From CAYFKJ01 sp964528595 (GTDB lineage Bacteria; Pseudomonadota; Alphaproteobacteria; UBA2966): a stretch of DNA of 64,000 bases. The translations under genes were made by a program, and so were the position numbers. Within the stretch, counting starts at the first letter, position 1; every line of letters begins with the position of its first letter. Shown piece after piece: positions 23,488 to 32,400 of this stretch. The notes below the pieces were generated by a model. That model ran no database searches and was not told where the DNA came from. It saw only the letters and a list, made by a program, of their open reading frames with translations. The stretch is from contig CAZGTM010000016.1 of assembly GCA_964528595.1 (NCBI GenBank), positions 5,937 to 69,936 on the forward strand, read 5' to 3'.

Positions 23488-24633
23488 TTAAGCCGCCGAC
23501 AATGCCTCTGACTTGATATTCAAACGGCGATAGAGATCACGCCAAGCGGATACGAGGCGGTCGACTTCTTGTTCGGAGCTATCCGGTCCCATGCTCACGC
23601 GAATGGCGCAGCCGGACTGCTCGTCCGACATGCCCATCGCCGCAAGTACGGTGGAGGATGCGACTTTTCCAGACGAACATGCCGCGCCGGCACTGACCGA
23701 CACCCCGGCGAGATCGAGCGCCATGATCTGGGTTTCGCTGTCCAGGCCGGGCGCGATAATAGTCGAGGTATTGCAGAGCCTCGGGGCGTTCCCGCCGGCA
23801 ATTGTCAGCTCGGGCGCGATGGTCGCCAGCTCCGCTTCCATGCCGTCACGCAGCGCAGCGATCCCAGACACTTGCTCAAGATCCGCCTCGGCAAGTTCGG
23901 CGGCAAAACCGAAACCGGCGATGCCCGGAACATTTTCTGTGCCCGGCCGCAAGCCGCGTTCCTGACCGCCACCCAGCTGAACGGCATTTAATTCGTGCGC
24001 GGCCGCTCCGACGACCAGCGCGCCAACCCCTTGAGGACCGCCGAGCTTGTGGGCAGACAGCGTCAGAAGATCCGCGCCGAGGGATTTCATATCAAGCGCC
24101 AGACGTCCCGGCCCCTGGACGGCGTCGCAATGCAGCAGCGCCCCATGCTTATGGGATATCTCCGCCGCCGCCGCCACCGGCTGAATGACGCCGGTTTCGT
24201 TGTTGGCCAGCATCAGCGAGACCAAAGCGGGTGTCGGATCACTGGCAAGTATTACATCCAACGCCTGCAAATCGATAATGCCGTCTGCGTCAACGGGAAC
24301 GGTTTCCGCCCCCAACTTGTCGCCGACAACCGCCACCGAGGCATGCTCGATGGCCGAGACGACCAGCCGCCGGCCGGTCCCAGCAAACCCCGCCAGCGCC
24401 AGATTGTTGGCCTCGGTTCCGCCGCTGGTGAAGACAACCGTCTCCGCGGCGGCATTCACCAGAGCCGCTATCTGGTCCCTCGCACGATCAACCAAGGTGC
24501 GCGCAGCGCGGCCCGAACGATGAACGGAAGTTGGATTTCCGCCCACCGACAGCGCGTCGGCGACAACCTCCGCGACGCCGGGCTTTACCGGGGCCGTCGC
24601 GTTGTAGTCGAGATATGCGAGGGGTTGGCTCAC
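23488..24633 (-). CDS. Second cysteine desulfurase, NifS/IscS-like
   Basis: A 381-residue group I desulfurase distinct from the adjacent IscS. It begins LAYLDYNATAPVKPGVAEVV, has the PLP Lys in TLSAHKLGGPQGVG and the catalytic Cys in SAGAACSSGKVASSTV. The GTG start at 24633 overlaps the iscR TGA (GTGA), giving translational coupling; upstream in-frame codons carry no conserved sequence and overlap iscR. Paired desulfurases after iscR occur in several alphaproteobacteria. This copy may serve another acceptor, or may be an older duplicate; sequence alone does not decide. Confidence 0.92.
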   Translation of the reverse strand: MSQPLAYLDYNATAPVKPGVAEVVADALSVGGNPTSVHRSGRAARTLVDRARDQIAALVNAAAETVVFTSGGTEANNLALAGFAGTGRRLVVSAIEHASVAVVGDKLGAETVPVDADGIIDLQALDVILASDPTPALVSLMLANNETGVIQPVAAAAEISHKHGALLHCDAVQGPGRLALDMKSLGADLLTLSAHKLGGPQGVGALVVGAAAHELNAVQLGGGQERGLRPGTENVPGIAGFGFAAELAEADLEQVSGIAALRDGMEAELATIAPELTIAGGNAPRLCNTSTIIAPGLDSETQIMALDLAGVSVSAGAACSSGKVASSTVLAAMGMSDEQSGCAIRVSMGPDSSEQEVDRLVSAWRDLYRRLNIKSEALSAA

Positions 24634-25118
24634 ATGGCCTCCTGGGCGACTAGGTCGGCCATTTCCGGCTCGATGGAGGCCGCGGCGAGAACGCCGCTGG
24701 TGCCGAGAATTCGGCGGCTCACCACATCGTCCAGCGTTACCGAAGACAAATAGAGGTGGATTTGGTTGGACAGTTCTTCCCACAGATCATGGGTCAAACA
24801 TCGGCCCTGGTTGCTGTGACAACCGGTCGGTGAACCCGGCGTACATCGCGTTGCCGTCAGGGGTTCATCGACCGACAGAACAATGTCGGAAATACGGATT
24901 TCCTCAGGCCCCCGGCCCAACATATAGCCGCCACCCGGACCACGGACGCTCTTGACGAGGCCGCAGCGCCGCAACTTTCCGAACAATTGCTCCAGATAGG
25001 AAAGCGAGATTTCCTGACGAGCGGCGATATCAGCCAACGAGACCGGACGTCCCGCGCTTTGGATCGCCAGATCGGCCATCGCCATGACGGCATATCGTCC
25101 TTTGGTGCTGAGTTTCAC
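24630..25118 (-). CDS. iscR: Rrf2-family iron-sulfur regulator IscR
   Basis: A 162-residue Rrf2 regulator. The winged helix covers residues 1 to ~65 (MKLSTKGRYAVMAMADLA, SLSYLEQLFGKLRRCGLV, RGPGGGYMLG). The 2Fe-2S ligands are C92, C100, C107 and H110 (C-x7-C-x5-C-x2-H); E. coli has five rather than seven residues in the first gap. IscR senses cluster status and represses the isc operon in its holo form. It lies second, after cysE, and an IscR-box-like palindrome overlaps the promoter upstream of cysE. Confidence 0.94.
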   Translation of the reverse strand: MKLSTKGRYAVMAMADLAIQSAGRPVSLADIAARQEISLSYLEQLFGKLRRCGLVKSVRGPGGGYMLGRGPEEIRISDIVLSVDEPLTATRCTPGSPTGCHSNQGRCLTHDLWEELSNQIHLYLSSVTLDDVVSRRILGTSGVLAAASIEPEMADLVAQEAM

Positions 25119-25169
25119 TTGTTCTCTCCCATTTCTGCCCCGCGGCGAGAATCGGCGCGGCCCGGTTTG

Positions 25170-25958
25170 CTATACGTTGAGCTTGGTATCGGTCTCGGTC
25201 GCAGCCTCGATGCTTGTTTCCGCTGCCTCTTCCTCAAGCGGCCAGTCGTCCTTTTTATCGGCGGTAAGCGCTGCCTCCAACTCCGCGACGCGGGTATTCA
25301 ACGTTTGCACCTGGTCGAGCAAACCGTCGATGGAACGCGCCACCGGATCCGATATTTCACTGGAAGGTGTGCCGTAAGGTTCGAACCGGCGTTCAGCGGG
25401 ACGCGGTTTCGCCGCGCCAGCTATCTTGCCAGGTATGCCGACGACCGTGGCGCCAGCAGGCACGTTCTTGAAGACCACGGAATTGGCGCCGACGCGAGCA
25501 TTAGCGCCGATCACGATGGGCCCAAGGATCTGCGCGCCGGAACCGACGATCACCCCGTCTTCCAATGTGGGATGGCGTTTTTGCGATACCTGGGCGGACG
25601 AATTCTCCGCCGGCGAGATACCGCCCAGCGTCACGTCATGGTAGAGCGTCACGTATTCGCCGAGCACCGAGGTTTCGCCGATCACCACACCCATGCCGTG
25701 ATCGATGAACAATCCCCTGCCGATAACGGCGCCGGGGTGGATTTCGATACCGGTCAGGAACCTACCCATATGGGAAAGAAAGCGTCCCAGCAAATACCAG
25801 CGCCGGACCCAGGCGGCGTGCGCCAAACGATAGATCAAAGCGGCATGGAAGCCCGGATAACAGAGGAAAACCTCTAGTTTTGAGCGGACTGCGGGGTCGC
25901 GCTCGAATACCGCAGCTATGTCGTAACCAATATTCTTGAACATCGGACCACCGGACAT
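25170..25958 (-). CDS. cysE: Serine O-acetyltransferase, EpsC type
   Basis: A 262-residue hexapeptide-repeat acetyltransferase making O-acetylserine for cysteine synthesis, thereby feeding the desulfurases downstream. The short N-terminal helical part (FKNIGYDIAAVFERDPA) is EpsC-like; the active-site region is IDHGMGVVIGETSVLGEYVT, with the His/Asp pair, followed by HPTLEDGVIVGSGAQILG. The C-terminal ~70 residues include a coiled stretch and an acidic tail beyond the usual end. I start at the ATG at 25958 (MSGGPMFKN), preceded by GGGGAA; an upstream in-frame start at 26015 adds non-conserved residues. It is the first gene of the isc operon, 51 bases before iscR. Confidence 0.92.
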   Translation of the reverse strand: MSGGPMFKNIGYDIAAVFERDPAVRSKLEVFLCYPGFHAALIYRLAHAAWVRRWYLLGRFLSHMGRFLTGIEIHPGAVIGRGLFIDHGMGVVIGETSVLGEYVTLYHDVTLGGISPAENSSAQVSQKRHPTLEDGVIVGSGAQILGPIVIGANARVGANSVVFKNVPAGATVVGIPGKIAGAAKPRPAERRFEPYGTPSSEISDPVARSIDGLLDQVQTLNTRVAELEAALTADKKDDWPLEEEAAETSIEAATETDTKLNV

Positions 25959-26073
25959 GATATATTCCCCGACCGCATCCTTCGTGTTGCACCGACCGGT
26001 TCGGGTGAAATCCATTTAAATCAACGGATTAGCAACCTTTTCCGGCTACGCTTCGCGGAGGACGGGCTTTGTT

Positions 26074-26105
26074 GTATGCGCCGGAAAAATCGAAATCCGG
26101 CATAC
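26074..26105 (-). promoter_or_regulatory. Leader stem-loop in the cysE-isc operon
   Basis: A 10-bp stem with a 2-nt bulge and a 10-nt loop (arms GTATG..CCGGA and TCCGGCATAC) lies between the predicted start of transcription (~26133) and the cysE start codon. It would form in the leader RNA. No U-tract follows on either strand, so it is not a simple terminator; it may stabilise or regulate the leader. Confidence 0.4.
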
Positions 26106-26139
26106 GAGACGCAAGGCTCGGCTCCATATCGCTGACAAG

Positions 26140-26168
26140 GATATAGTTATTCCGACAACAGCAGTCAA
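26140..26168 (-). promoter_or_regulatory. Sigma-70-type promoter of the cysE-isc operon
   Basis: On the minus strand a -35 TTGACT (26168-26163) is followed by a 17-bp spacer and a -10 TATATC (26145-26140). Transcription would begin near 26133 and run into cysE and the isc genes, leaving a leader of about 175 nt. The -35 lies inside the IscR-box-like palindrome. Confidence 0.55.
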
Positions 26169-26172
26169 GTAT
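26148..26172 (-). promoter_or_regulatory. IscR type 1-like binding site
   Basis: Minus-strand half-site ATACTTGACTG matches the type 1 IscR half consensus fully, and a second half-site core GTCGG follows at the correct spacing (GAC-7 nt-GTC). The outer part of the second half is degenerate. Overlap with the -35 element is the arrangement expected for IscR repression of its own operon. The sequence match is direct; binding is inferred. Confidence 0.5.
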
Positions 26173-26220
26173 TTCCGTAAAGCGCCTGAAATAGGTAGGT
26201 TTTCAATCCCAACCTATAAA

Positions 26221-26238
26221 TGTGGAAAATGTGGATAA
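26221..26238 (-). promoter_or_regulatory. Two adjacent DnaA-box-like 9-mers
   Basis: Reading the minus strand, a perfect DnaA box TTATCCACA (26238-26230) is followed directly by TTTTCCACA (26229-26221). They lie in the hydrolase / cysE divergent region, next to a small inverted repeat TAGGTT-(9)-AACCTA at 26196-26216. Two boxes without other origin features suggest DnaA-responsive control or titration rather than an origin. Confidence 0.4.
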
Positions 26239-26306
26239 CAATTTAACGCCGGACCTTTTAAGCGATATCGAGTTCCGGCCATAAACAGTGGTATACCCGA
26301 CAAGAC

Positions 26307-26960
26307 ATGCCTGACATCATCATTAATGGCCCTGAAGGCCGCCTGGAAGGGCGCTATCATCACAACCCGAAAGAGGGCGCGCCGATTGCGCTGGTCCTCC
26401 ACCCCCACCCGCAATACGGGGGGACGATGAACAACAAGGTGGTTTACAACCTCTATCACACCTTTGTTCGCCGGGGTTTTTCAACGCTTCGGTTCAATTT
26501 TCGCGGCGTCGGTCGAAGCCAAGGTATTTTCGACCAAGGCATCGGCGAACTGTCCGACGCGGCCGCTTGTCTGGATTGGCTGCAGACCTTCAACGAAAAC
26601 GCGCACGCTTGCTGGGTCGCCGGTTTTTCCTTCGGCGCCTGGATCTCCATGCAGCTGCTGATGCGCCGGCCAGAGATCGACGGTTTCATTTCCGTGGCGG
26701 CGCCCGCGAACATGTACGATTTCGCCTTTTTGGCGCCCTGCCCCTCGTCCGGCATTCTGGTGCACGGCACCGAGGACGACGTGGTACCGATCCCCGATGT
26801 CGACAAGCTGGCGGCCAAGCTGCAAGCCCAGAAAGGCATTACAGTTGAATACGAACTGATCAAGGGCGCTGGCCACTTCTTCGAGGGTCAAATGGACGAA
26901 ATGACAAAAACGGCGGCCGGTTACCTCGATGCTCGTTTGGCAGCAGCCAGAGCGGCTTAG
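26307..26960 (+). CDS. Alpha/beta hydrolase (dienelactone-hydrolase-like)
   Basis: A 217-residue alpha/beta hydrolase. It has the oxyanion segment LVLHPHPQYGGTMNNKVVYN, the nucleophile elbow GFSFGAW (Ser in G-x-S-x-G), the Asp in HGTEDDVVPI and the His in GAGHFFEG. The HPHPQYGG signature marks the small family often annotated CocE/NonD or YueC-like hydrolase; the substrate is unknown. It is divergent from cysE and convergent with anmK, with its stop 12 bases from the anmK stop. Confidence 0.85.
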   Translation: MPDIIINGPEGRLEGRYHHNPKEGAPIALVLHPHPQYGGTMNNKVVYNLYHTFVRRGFSTLRFNFRGVGRSQGIFDQGIGELSDAAACLDWLQTFNENAHACWVAGFSFGAWISMQLLMRRPEIDGFISVAAPANMYDFAFLAPCPSSGILVHGTEDDVVPIPDVDKLAAKLQAQKGITVEYELIKGAGHFFEGQMDEMTKTAAGYLDARLAAARAA

Positions 26961-26971
26961 ATCACAACCCG

Positions 26972-28057
26972 TTAATTCGAAGACCTGTGTAGCCGCCCTC
27001 CCGTCATGGGGGCGGCAACGCCTGTCGTCGTCGGCAGGCTGAGAGGAAGGCCCAACAGACTTCGCACAGCGAGGAAGGCAAAGGCTTCGGCCTCCAACGA
27101 ATCGCCGCGCCAGCCCACCGCCTCGACCGGTTGAACGGGCGCGCCTAGCCGCTCCGTCAACATCCCCATGAGCGTCGGATTGTGCCGCCCGCCACCGCAT
27201 GCCAGCCAGCGCCGGGGGGCGGCGGGAAAGTGCAGAGACGACAGGGCGATGGTTTGCGCAGTCAGGGCGGTCAAAGTGGCGGCGCCCTCTTCCAGCGCCA
27301 TTCCCTTTACGGCCTTTTGCACCGCGGCGGAAAAATCGTTGCGATCCAGGGACTTGGGAATGGGCCTGGCGTAATAGGGATGGCCCGTCAGGGTGTCCAG
27401 TATGTCACCGTTCACCGCGCCTTTGGCGGCGGTCTTACCTGCCATGTCGCAGCGGACGCCGCCCTGAGCCGACATCCAGTCGTCAAGCAGGGCGTTACCC
27501 GGACCGGTATCGAACGCGATGATGTTTTCGCCGCCCTCGCCGATCCAGGTCACGTTGGCAACACCGCCGATATTGACAACGGCAACTGGTTTTTCCAGGT
27601 CCCCCGCCAACGCCGCGTGGTACAAGGGCGCGAACGGTGCGCCCTCTCCACCCGCCGCCACGTCGGCCAGGCGAAACTCGTTGACGACGTCGATGCCGGT
27701 GAGTTCGGCGAGCCGGGCCCCATCGCCGATCTGTTCGGTGACACCTTCCTGAGGCCGATGGTCAATGGTCTGACCATGAAACCCAATAATATCAATATTT
27801 CTGTTATTTAGACTGTTTTTCTCAAGTAATAAATTAATAATTTCCGCGTGCCGATCAGTCAGTTTCCGTTCGACTTCCCGGGGATCGCAGCCGCCGTTGA
27901 GGACGGCGCGGATGTCCGCTCTGAACGTGTCGTCGTAGCTTTCGGACAACGTCGGTCCAAAGGCCGCCACGCGGTGGCCATCCGTTTCGATAACCGCCGC
28001 GTCAACGCCGTCCAGTGACGTGCCGCTCATCAAACCAAGCGCCGTAAATGTTTTCAC
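26972..28057 (-). CDS. anmK: Anhydro-N-acetylmuramic acid kinase
   Basis: A 361-residue sugar kinase that phosphorylates and opens 1,6-anhydro-MurNAc during cell-wall recycling. It has the ATPase-type N-terminus GLMSGTSLDGVDAAVIE, the phosphate-2 region VVNIGGVANVTWIG, the DTGPGNALLDDWM motif and the adenosine motif WLACGGGRHNPTLM. Length is normal. It is divergent from tyrS across 120 bp, a pairing common in alphaproteobacteria. A short AT-rich stretch near 27790-27840 within the gene stands out from the GC-rich surroundings. Confidence 0.94.
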   Translation of the reverse strand: MKTFTALGLMSGTSLDGVDAAVIETDGHRVAAFGPTLSESYDDTFRADIRAVLNGGCDPREVERKLTDRHAEIINLLLEKNSLNNRNIDIIGFHGQTIDHRPQEGVTEQIGDGARLAELTGIDVVNEFRLADVAAGGEGAPFAPLYHAALAGDLEKPVAVVNIGGVANVTWIGEGGENIIAFDTGPGNALLDDWMSAQGGVRCDMAGKTAAKGAVNGDILDTLTGHPYYARPIPKSLDRNDFSAAVQKAVKGMALEEGAATLTALTAQTIALSSLHFPAAPRRWLACGGGRHNPTLMGMLTERLGAPVQPVEAVGWRGDSLEAEAFAFLAVRSLLGLPLSLPTTTGVAAPMTGGRLHRSSN

Positions 28058-28177
28058 CCGAATGTCCCTTCCCCGTGGCCAGTGATACGAAGAGCATGCG
28101 TTGTCGCCAAAATCAAGGTGTGGTAGACACCGCGCAGCATTTTGCGTTCATTACCTTCAGCACAGAGCCGACCAGCC

Positions 28178-29434
28178 ATGACCGAGCTTCGCTCAGAATT
28201 CCTCCGCACAATTGTCGAGCGCCAATTTCTGCACCAATGCACCGACATGGCAGCCCTCGACGAGCGCGCCGCCGCCGGGAAGCCGGTGCCGGCCTACATC
28301 GGCTTCGACTGCACGGCGCCGAGCCTGCACGCCGGCAGTTTGGTCCAGATCATGATGTTGCGGCTTTTACAGCGCAGCGGTCACAAACCCATCGTGTTGA
28401 TGGGCGGCGGCACGACGAAGGTCGGCGACCCTTCGGGCAAGGAGGAAAGCCGGCAACTGCTGACGGTGGAGGCGATCAACGCCAACATGGCAGGCATCAA
28501 GGATGTCTTCGCCAAATTCCTCACCTTCGGCGATGGCCCAACTGACGCCATCATGGTGAATAACGCCGATTGGCTCGACGAACTGCAATACATCGATTTC
28601 CTGAGGGATTTCGGGCGACATTTCTCCGTCAACCGCATGCTCGGGTTCGACAGCGTCAAATTGCGCCTTGAACGCGAACAGCCGCTCACCTTCCTCGAAT
28701 TCAACTACATGATCCTCCAGGCCTACGATTTCCTCGAACTGGGCCGCCGCCACGATTGCGAATTGCAGATGGGCGGCTCGGACCAGTGGGGCAACATCGT
28801 CAATGGCGTGGATCTCGCCCGGCGGGTCGACAGCCGGGCGCTCTACGGGCTGACGACGCCCCTGCTGACCAGCGCATCCGGGGCCAAAATGGGCAAAACC
28901 GCCTCGGGCGCCGTTTGGCTCAACGCCGACATGCTGTCGCCCTGGGATTACTGGCAATATTGGCGCAATGCCGAGGATGCCGACGTCGGCCGCTTCCTCA
29001 AGCTGTTCACCGATTTGCCGCTGGATGAAATCGCCCGCTTGGAAAACCTTGAAGGCGCGGAACTCAATGACGCCAAGAAGATCCTGGCCAACGAAGCGAC
29101 CGCCATGTGTCACGGCGCGGACGCAGCCGCAGGGGCTGCTGAAACGGCCCGAAAGACCTTCGAGCAGGGCTCGGCGGCCGACGGCCTGCCCACCGTCGAG
29201 ATCGCCGCCGGCGATCTGGAGGACGGCGTTGCCGCCTTCGATCTGTTCCGCCGCGCGGGACTCTGTCAGACCGGCGGTGAAGCGCGCCGCCTGATCAAGG
29301 GGGGAGGCGCGCGGCTGAATGACGTCGTCATTACCGGTGAGACCGATTTGATCGGCACCGACCACATCGGCCCTTCCGGTGCCATCAAGCTGTCAGCCGG
29401 CAAGAAACGCCACGTCCTCGTCAAGTCCGGGTGA
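28178..29434 (+). CDS. tyrS: Tyrosyl-tRNA synthetase
   Basis: A 418-residue class I synthetase. The HIGH-equivalent is in DCTAPSLHAGSL and the KMSKS-equivalent is KMGKT (ASGAKMGKTASGA); tyrosine-binding NYMILQAYDFLEL and GGSDQWGNIVNG are present. The C-terminal S4 RNA-binding domain reads LFRRAGLCQTGGEARRLIKG. I start at the ATG at 28178 (MTELRSEFLRTIVER), where the family begins; an in-frame ATG 12 codons earlier adds a non-conserved tail. Confidence 0.96.
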   Translation: MTELRSEFLRTIVERQFLHQCTDMAALDERAAAGKPVPAYIGFDCTAPSLHAGSLVQIMMLRLLQRSGHKPIVLMGGGTTKVGDPSGKEESRQLLTVEAINANMAGIKDVFAKFLTFGDGPTDAIMVNNADWLDELQYIDFLRDFGRHFSVNRMLGFDSVKLRLEREQPLTFLEFNYMILQAYDFLELGRRHDCELQMGGSDQWGNIVNGVDLARRVDSRALYGLTTPLLTSASGAKMGKTASGAVWLNADMLSPWDYWQYWRNAEDADVGRFLKLFTDLPLDEIARLENLEGAELNDAKKILANEATAMCHGADAAAGAAETARKTFEQGSAADGLPTVEIAAGDLEDGVAAFDLFRRAGLCQTGGEARRLIKGGGARLNDVVITGETDLIGTDHIGPSGAIKLSAGKKRHVLVKSG

Positions 29435-29461
29435 AAAGTCGCCGGCCTTAGTTGGCCGACT
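29434..29461. terminator. Possible hairpin between convergent tyrS and AsmA-like genes
   Basis: The 13-bp gap and its edges carry an imperfect inverted repeat (AGTCGCCGGCC / GGCCGACT) that on the minus strand is followed by TTTT. It overlaps both stop codons. The stem has a bulge, so termination is only plausible. Confidence 0.3.
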
Positions 29462-32400
29462 CCCGGTCGATAACGCCCTCATCATCGTCATCTGGCTGCC
29501 GACGACCGAAAAAAATCGTCCGGAGGATTCCGGGTGCTAGGGCAGATAACGGATTTACGGTCACCTTGGGCTCGGAAACGGGGCCCGTTACCTGAAACGT
29601 GACACCGAACAGGCCTTGCCCCTTACCCCCGACGAAGATGTCTCCCAATATCGGTATCTTACCGGGCACGGTATTTAGAATGTTCGCCGGAACCAGCGTC
29701 CCGGCAAGTGAAATTTGCTCGCGATTGCGGTCGACGACTCCGTCGAAATTAATGCCGATTGATGATCCGGCGCCCCGGGCACCCTCCGTTTTGATCATGC
29801 CGTTTTGCATGACGAACGGCGCTTCAAATTCGTCGAATGATATCCCCGTGCCGGCCAACAGGTCGGCGACGTCGGCAAGCGAACCCACAGTCAGAATCCG
29901 TGTCAATGTCGGCGCATCCACGACCTTGAATTTCTTGAAGATGACTTGACCGCTAACGGGCCGGCCATCTGAAGCTTCGTCGATCGTCGCGGTAATGGAC
30001 AATTGACCGCCGATGGCATTTTCGAATATCCCCAGGTCGCGGGCAAACGCGCCACCGTTCTTGGAGACAACGATGATCTCGCTTTTTTCGGCGCCGCTTT
30101 TTACGGAAATGTCGACCGGCGCCCCCTGCTTTAGTGCGCCCACCGCCCGCATCTCCTCCCAGCCGGAACCGTTGTAAACGGCCCGGCCTCGCATCTGGTT
30201 AAGCACGTGCCCGTCGCCCAGGATCATTTGACCCAGCCTCGCCTCCAGCTTGAGCCGGGGCAGATCGGATTCCGCATCCCCCCCGACAAACTGCGAGATG
30301 TAGGGCCGCATATCGAAGCGCGCGCCATTCAGAGCCACGAAATAACCGGAGGGCACTAGCGGCCGGAGTGAAACCGTGACGTCGGATTCGCCAAGCTTCA
30401 AGCGTGACAGTTCAAGCCGGCGAAATTCGAAATCTGGCCCCACTTCCACCTGCCCCTGCGCCTCAAGACCGCCGCCGGCGTATGAAAAATTGGAAATAAT
30501 GCCTTGGTTGGTCTGCTCGGCCGGATCGTCCGGCTTGGCCGGCAGGGCAAAATTGAATTTTGCCTGGCCCGCGACGCTTTGCGCCTTGGACCAAATCAAT
30601 TCCGGGATGGAAAGCACGGCGCCGGTCAATTCGGCGGTGACGCTGCCGCGACTGATGTGCCAGCCGTCGGCCAGGAGTTCCGCCGTCACCGGCACCGCTC
30701 CGGACAGCCAGGGCAGTTCAGGCATGCCGAGCGCTCCGCGTGACGCTTCGTCAAGCAACATCGCAATGCTGAGCGATGTCGTTGCGGCGTGTTCGCCATG
30801 AAAGTCCTTCCGCCATTTCACATTGGCCGGCACACCCGCGACGTTGACCGAGCCGTCGACATCCATGCCGTTGGCGTCAATTCTGACGACCATCGACCCG
30901 CCGTCCAGGGCGTAGCCCTCCATTCCCGATTTCATGCCGAAATCCCGAAGGTTTGCGGCGGCGGCGAAACGGATTTCCTCCATCTCGATTTCGTCTTTTA
31001 GGGGGAAAGCGAAACGGGCCCGGGCTGCCAGCTGGCCGCTGGTGTCATCAGGGTCAAGCGCCATCAGATTGGCGAATTCGAAGGGCGGATTGTTGAGCGC
31101 TGTGAGGCCATCCGAGATGGGTCCGCTGGCGACAAAACTGATATCAGCCGACGCGGTATCACTGTCCAAACCGTCAATGCGAACGTTTCCCTCGGTTATC
31201 TCCAGTTCGGAGATCTGACCTGACGCCAGCGCTATATCCAGCGTGCTGACGGTCATGCGCGCGGTTCCACGAGCCTCCACTAGCTCCGGTAGATCGTCCA
31301 GATACCGCGCCGTGAGTCCATCGAACTCGATATTCAATTCCAGAGCTTCCTCGGACAGTTCGCCTTTGAGGTATTCCTCAGGGCTCACTTGCATCACGAT
31401 TTTTCCGTTGCCCACGACCCCGTCGCGAATGTTCGTGGTCACCCATTCACGTGCCGCCGGCGCCAGCTTTGGCGGCCAATATTCACCGAGATCATCGATC
31501 CGCAGATCGCGGAACTCGCCTTCCAGCCGACCGCCAAATGCCAGTTGTCCGTTTGCGCCGTCAATTGTCGCCAGGCCGCGCGCGACACCCGACGGCCCGC
31601 CCGCGTCGAAGAACACCTCGTCAAACCGGACGGCCGAGAAATCATCGACGACGCTTCCGCGTGCGGACATTTGCGTAAAAACAAGCGTGCCTGAAAAGAA
31701 CTCCGGTAGGGCAACCGACCCCGGTCCTCCCGTTAAGTCAAAATCCACCGGAGCGAGCCCGCCATCGGCATTGAGCACGGTGGTGATGGTGCCGCTTATC
31801 GGGGCAGTCAACGCGCCGAGTTCGGCCAATTCATCGACGTGCGTCGCGAGGCGCGCGGGTTCGAAGTCAGCTAAAAGCACTTCCAGCGCCGTACTTCCCC
31901 CCTTCAGTTCGTATAGGCCCTTCACCACGATGCGGGTCGCACCGCCGCCGATTTCCAAATCCGCCGTCAATTCGGCGTCAATACCGGCATCCGTGCGCAA
32001 CATCGTCAGATCCGCCCACGGCGCGCGCCACGTCGTGCGCGACGCCTTGTCGACAACGATCAGATCGGCATCGAGAATTCGCACCAGGCTCAGGAAACCG
32101 TCGCGGCGGTCGGCCGGGCTCGGCTGCAGCAAAGTCTGCAGCATGGCGCCGGCGGCGGCGTCCGTCGCGCTGCCGACCTTGGTCCCGAGCCCCAGATCAA
32201 TCTGACCTTCCCGCGTCCGCAACAGCCTGATTTTAGGGCGCAACAGGTCCAGCGTCGTCGGCACCAGCCGACCGTCCAGCAAGGCGGTGCCGCTCAAACC
32301 CAGAGAAACTTCCGGTACGCCGGCGATCAGGCCGCCCTCCTCGTTGAGCAACCGCACCCCGATGGCGCGGATGTCCAGTGTCCGGTCCCAGCCCGCCCAG

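Noticed and set aside
26221..26238. Chromosome replication origin at the DnaA boxes
   Set aside because: Only two boxes, no long AT-rich unwinding element with repeats and no origin-linked genes are present; reported only as DnaA sites.
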